NCBI RefSeq assembly: GCF_001293685.1
Contig: NZ_BCAG01000003.1
Coordinates: forward strand, 1,488,001 to 1,552,000
DNA: 64,000 nt
Reading direction: 5' to 3'
From: Desulfatitalea tepidiphila
GTDB taxonomy: Bacteria > Desulfobacterota > Desulfobacteria > Desulfobacterales > Desulfosarcinaceae
Of the stretch, positions 63,827-64,000 are shown piece after piece. Both the position numbers and the translations under genes were made by a program. How positions within the stretch are numbered: position 1 is the stretch's first letter; each line of letters starts with the position of its first letter. The notes under the pieces were generated by a model, which did not search any database, was not told the origin of the DNA, and saw only the letters and a program-made list of their open reading frames with translations.

Positions 63827-64000
63827 TTACTTCGGCAATTCGGAAGCGTGTGGCAGCAGGGCAGGGCTGTTTTCTTCCAGCTGACGCACAATATACTCTT
63901 TGATCCGGTTGCCGTCCATCGATTTGACGATCACCTCAAACCCGCGCAGGGTAAACGTTTCATTTTCCGTGGGAATACGACCGATCTGTTCGAGTACGTA
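63827..64000 (-). CDS. CorC/HlyC-type transporter protein, C-terminal end only
   Basis: 57 codons and a TAA on the minus strand, open to the window end. The sequence YVLEQIGRIPTENETFTLRG then FEVIVKSMDGNRIKEYIVR is the small CorC_HlyC transporter-associated domain (L-G-R-I-P-x-x-x-E...M-D-G-x-R-I). The upstream CBS and membrane parts would lie outside the window. Confidence 0.75.
   Translation of the reverse strand, partial: YVLEQIGRIPTENETFTLRGFEVIVKSMDGNRIKEYIVRQLEENSPALLPHASELPK

Overview
The window reads as a chromosomal segment of a Gram-negative, motile, anaerobic-type bacterium. It most resembles a sulfate-reducing deltaproteobacterium (Desulfobacterota, Desulfosarcina-like). Grounds: complete P/L-ring genes (flgH, flgI) and LPS Kdo activation (kdsB), a flagellar gene order typical of that group, a TRAP transporter with a TetR-type regulator, and dispersed palindromic repeats of a kind I associate with those genomes. 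The taxonomic placement is inference; no rRNA is present.

Region 1 (1-10.9 kb, all minus strand, visibly lower GC than the rest) lies downstream of the flagellin gene. It holds flbT and flaF, then three genes encoding four TPR + GT9-like glycosyltransferase modules, a TPR-methyltransferase, and a two-domain glycosyltransferase cut by the window edge. I read this as a flagellin production and glycosylation island. Flagellin and flbT each have a sigma-28-type promoter.

Region 2 (12.5-48.5 kb, plus strand) is one of the fullest flagellar clusters one could expect: two receiver-less sigma-54 activators flanking a FliH-like paralog; flgBC-fliEFG-(fliH::fliI)-fliJK-flgDE; motA-motB-motB-fliLMNOPQR-flhBAFG-fliA; an anchored DUF2802-like gene; flgFGAHIJ; flgMNKL. 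Sigma-54 promoters precede flgB, motA and flgF. A near-perfect sigma-28 promoter precedes flgM. A hierarchy of sigma-54 (basal body, hook, stator) then sigma-28 (filament, flgMNKL) follows from the sequence. No fliD, fliS, csrA, fliW or chemotaxis genes are in the window.

Region 3 (48.5-52.6 kb) carries a second stator pair (motB, motA) in an operon led by a degenerate receiver/HD-GYP protein, and a sensor-less histidine kinase. Region 4 (52.7-64 kb) is housekeeping and accessory: larB, kdsB, uspA, a TRAP transporter (dctPQM) with a divergent double-TetR regulator, a coiled-coil membrane protein, guaA, a TrpF-like protein, efp and the end of a CorC/HlyC-type gene.

The most unusual points are an in-frame FliH-FliI fusion beside a separate FliH-like gene; two tandem motB genes of which the first lacks the proton-binding aspartate; FlhF carrying a C-terminal Ada-like HxxxC...CxxC zinc-binding module; a -1 frame disruption at a T7 tract in the fliP signal peptide; the alphaproteobacterial-style flagellin-flbT-flaF module next to a TPR-glycosyltransferase array; and a ~120-bp palindromic repeat present twice, each time exactly between convergent genes.
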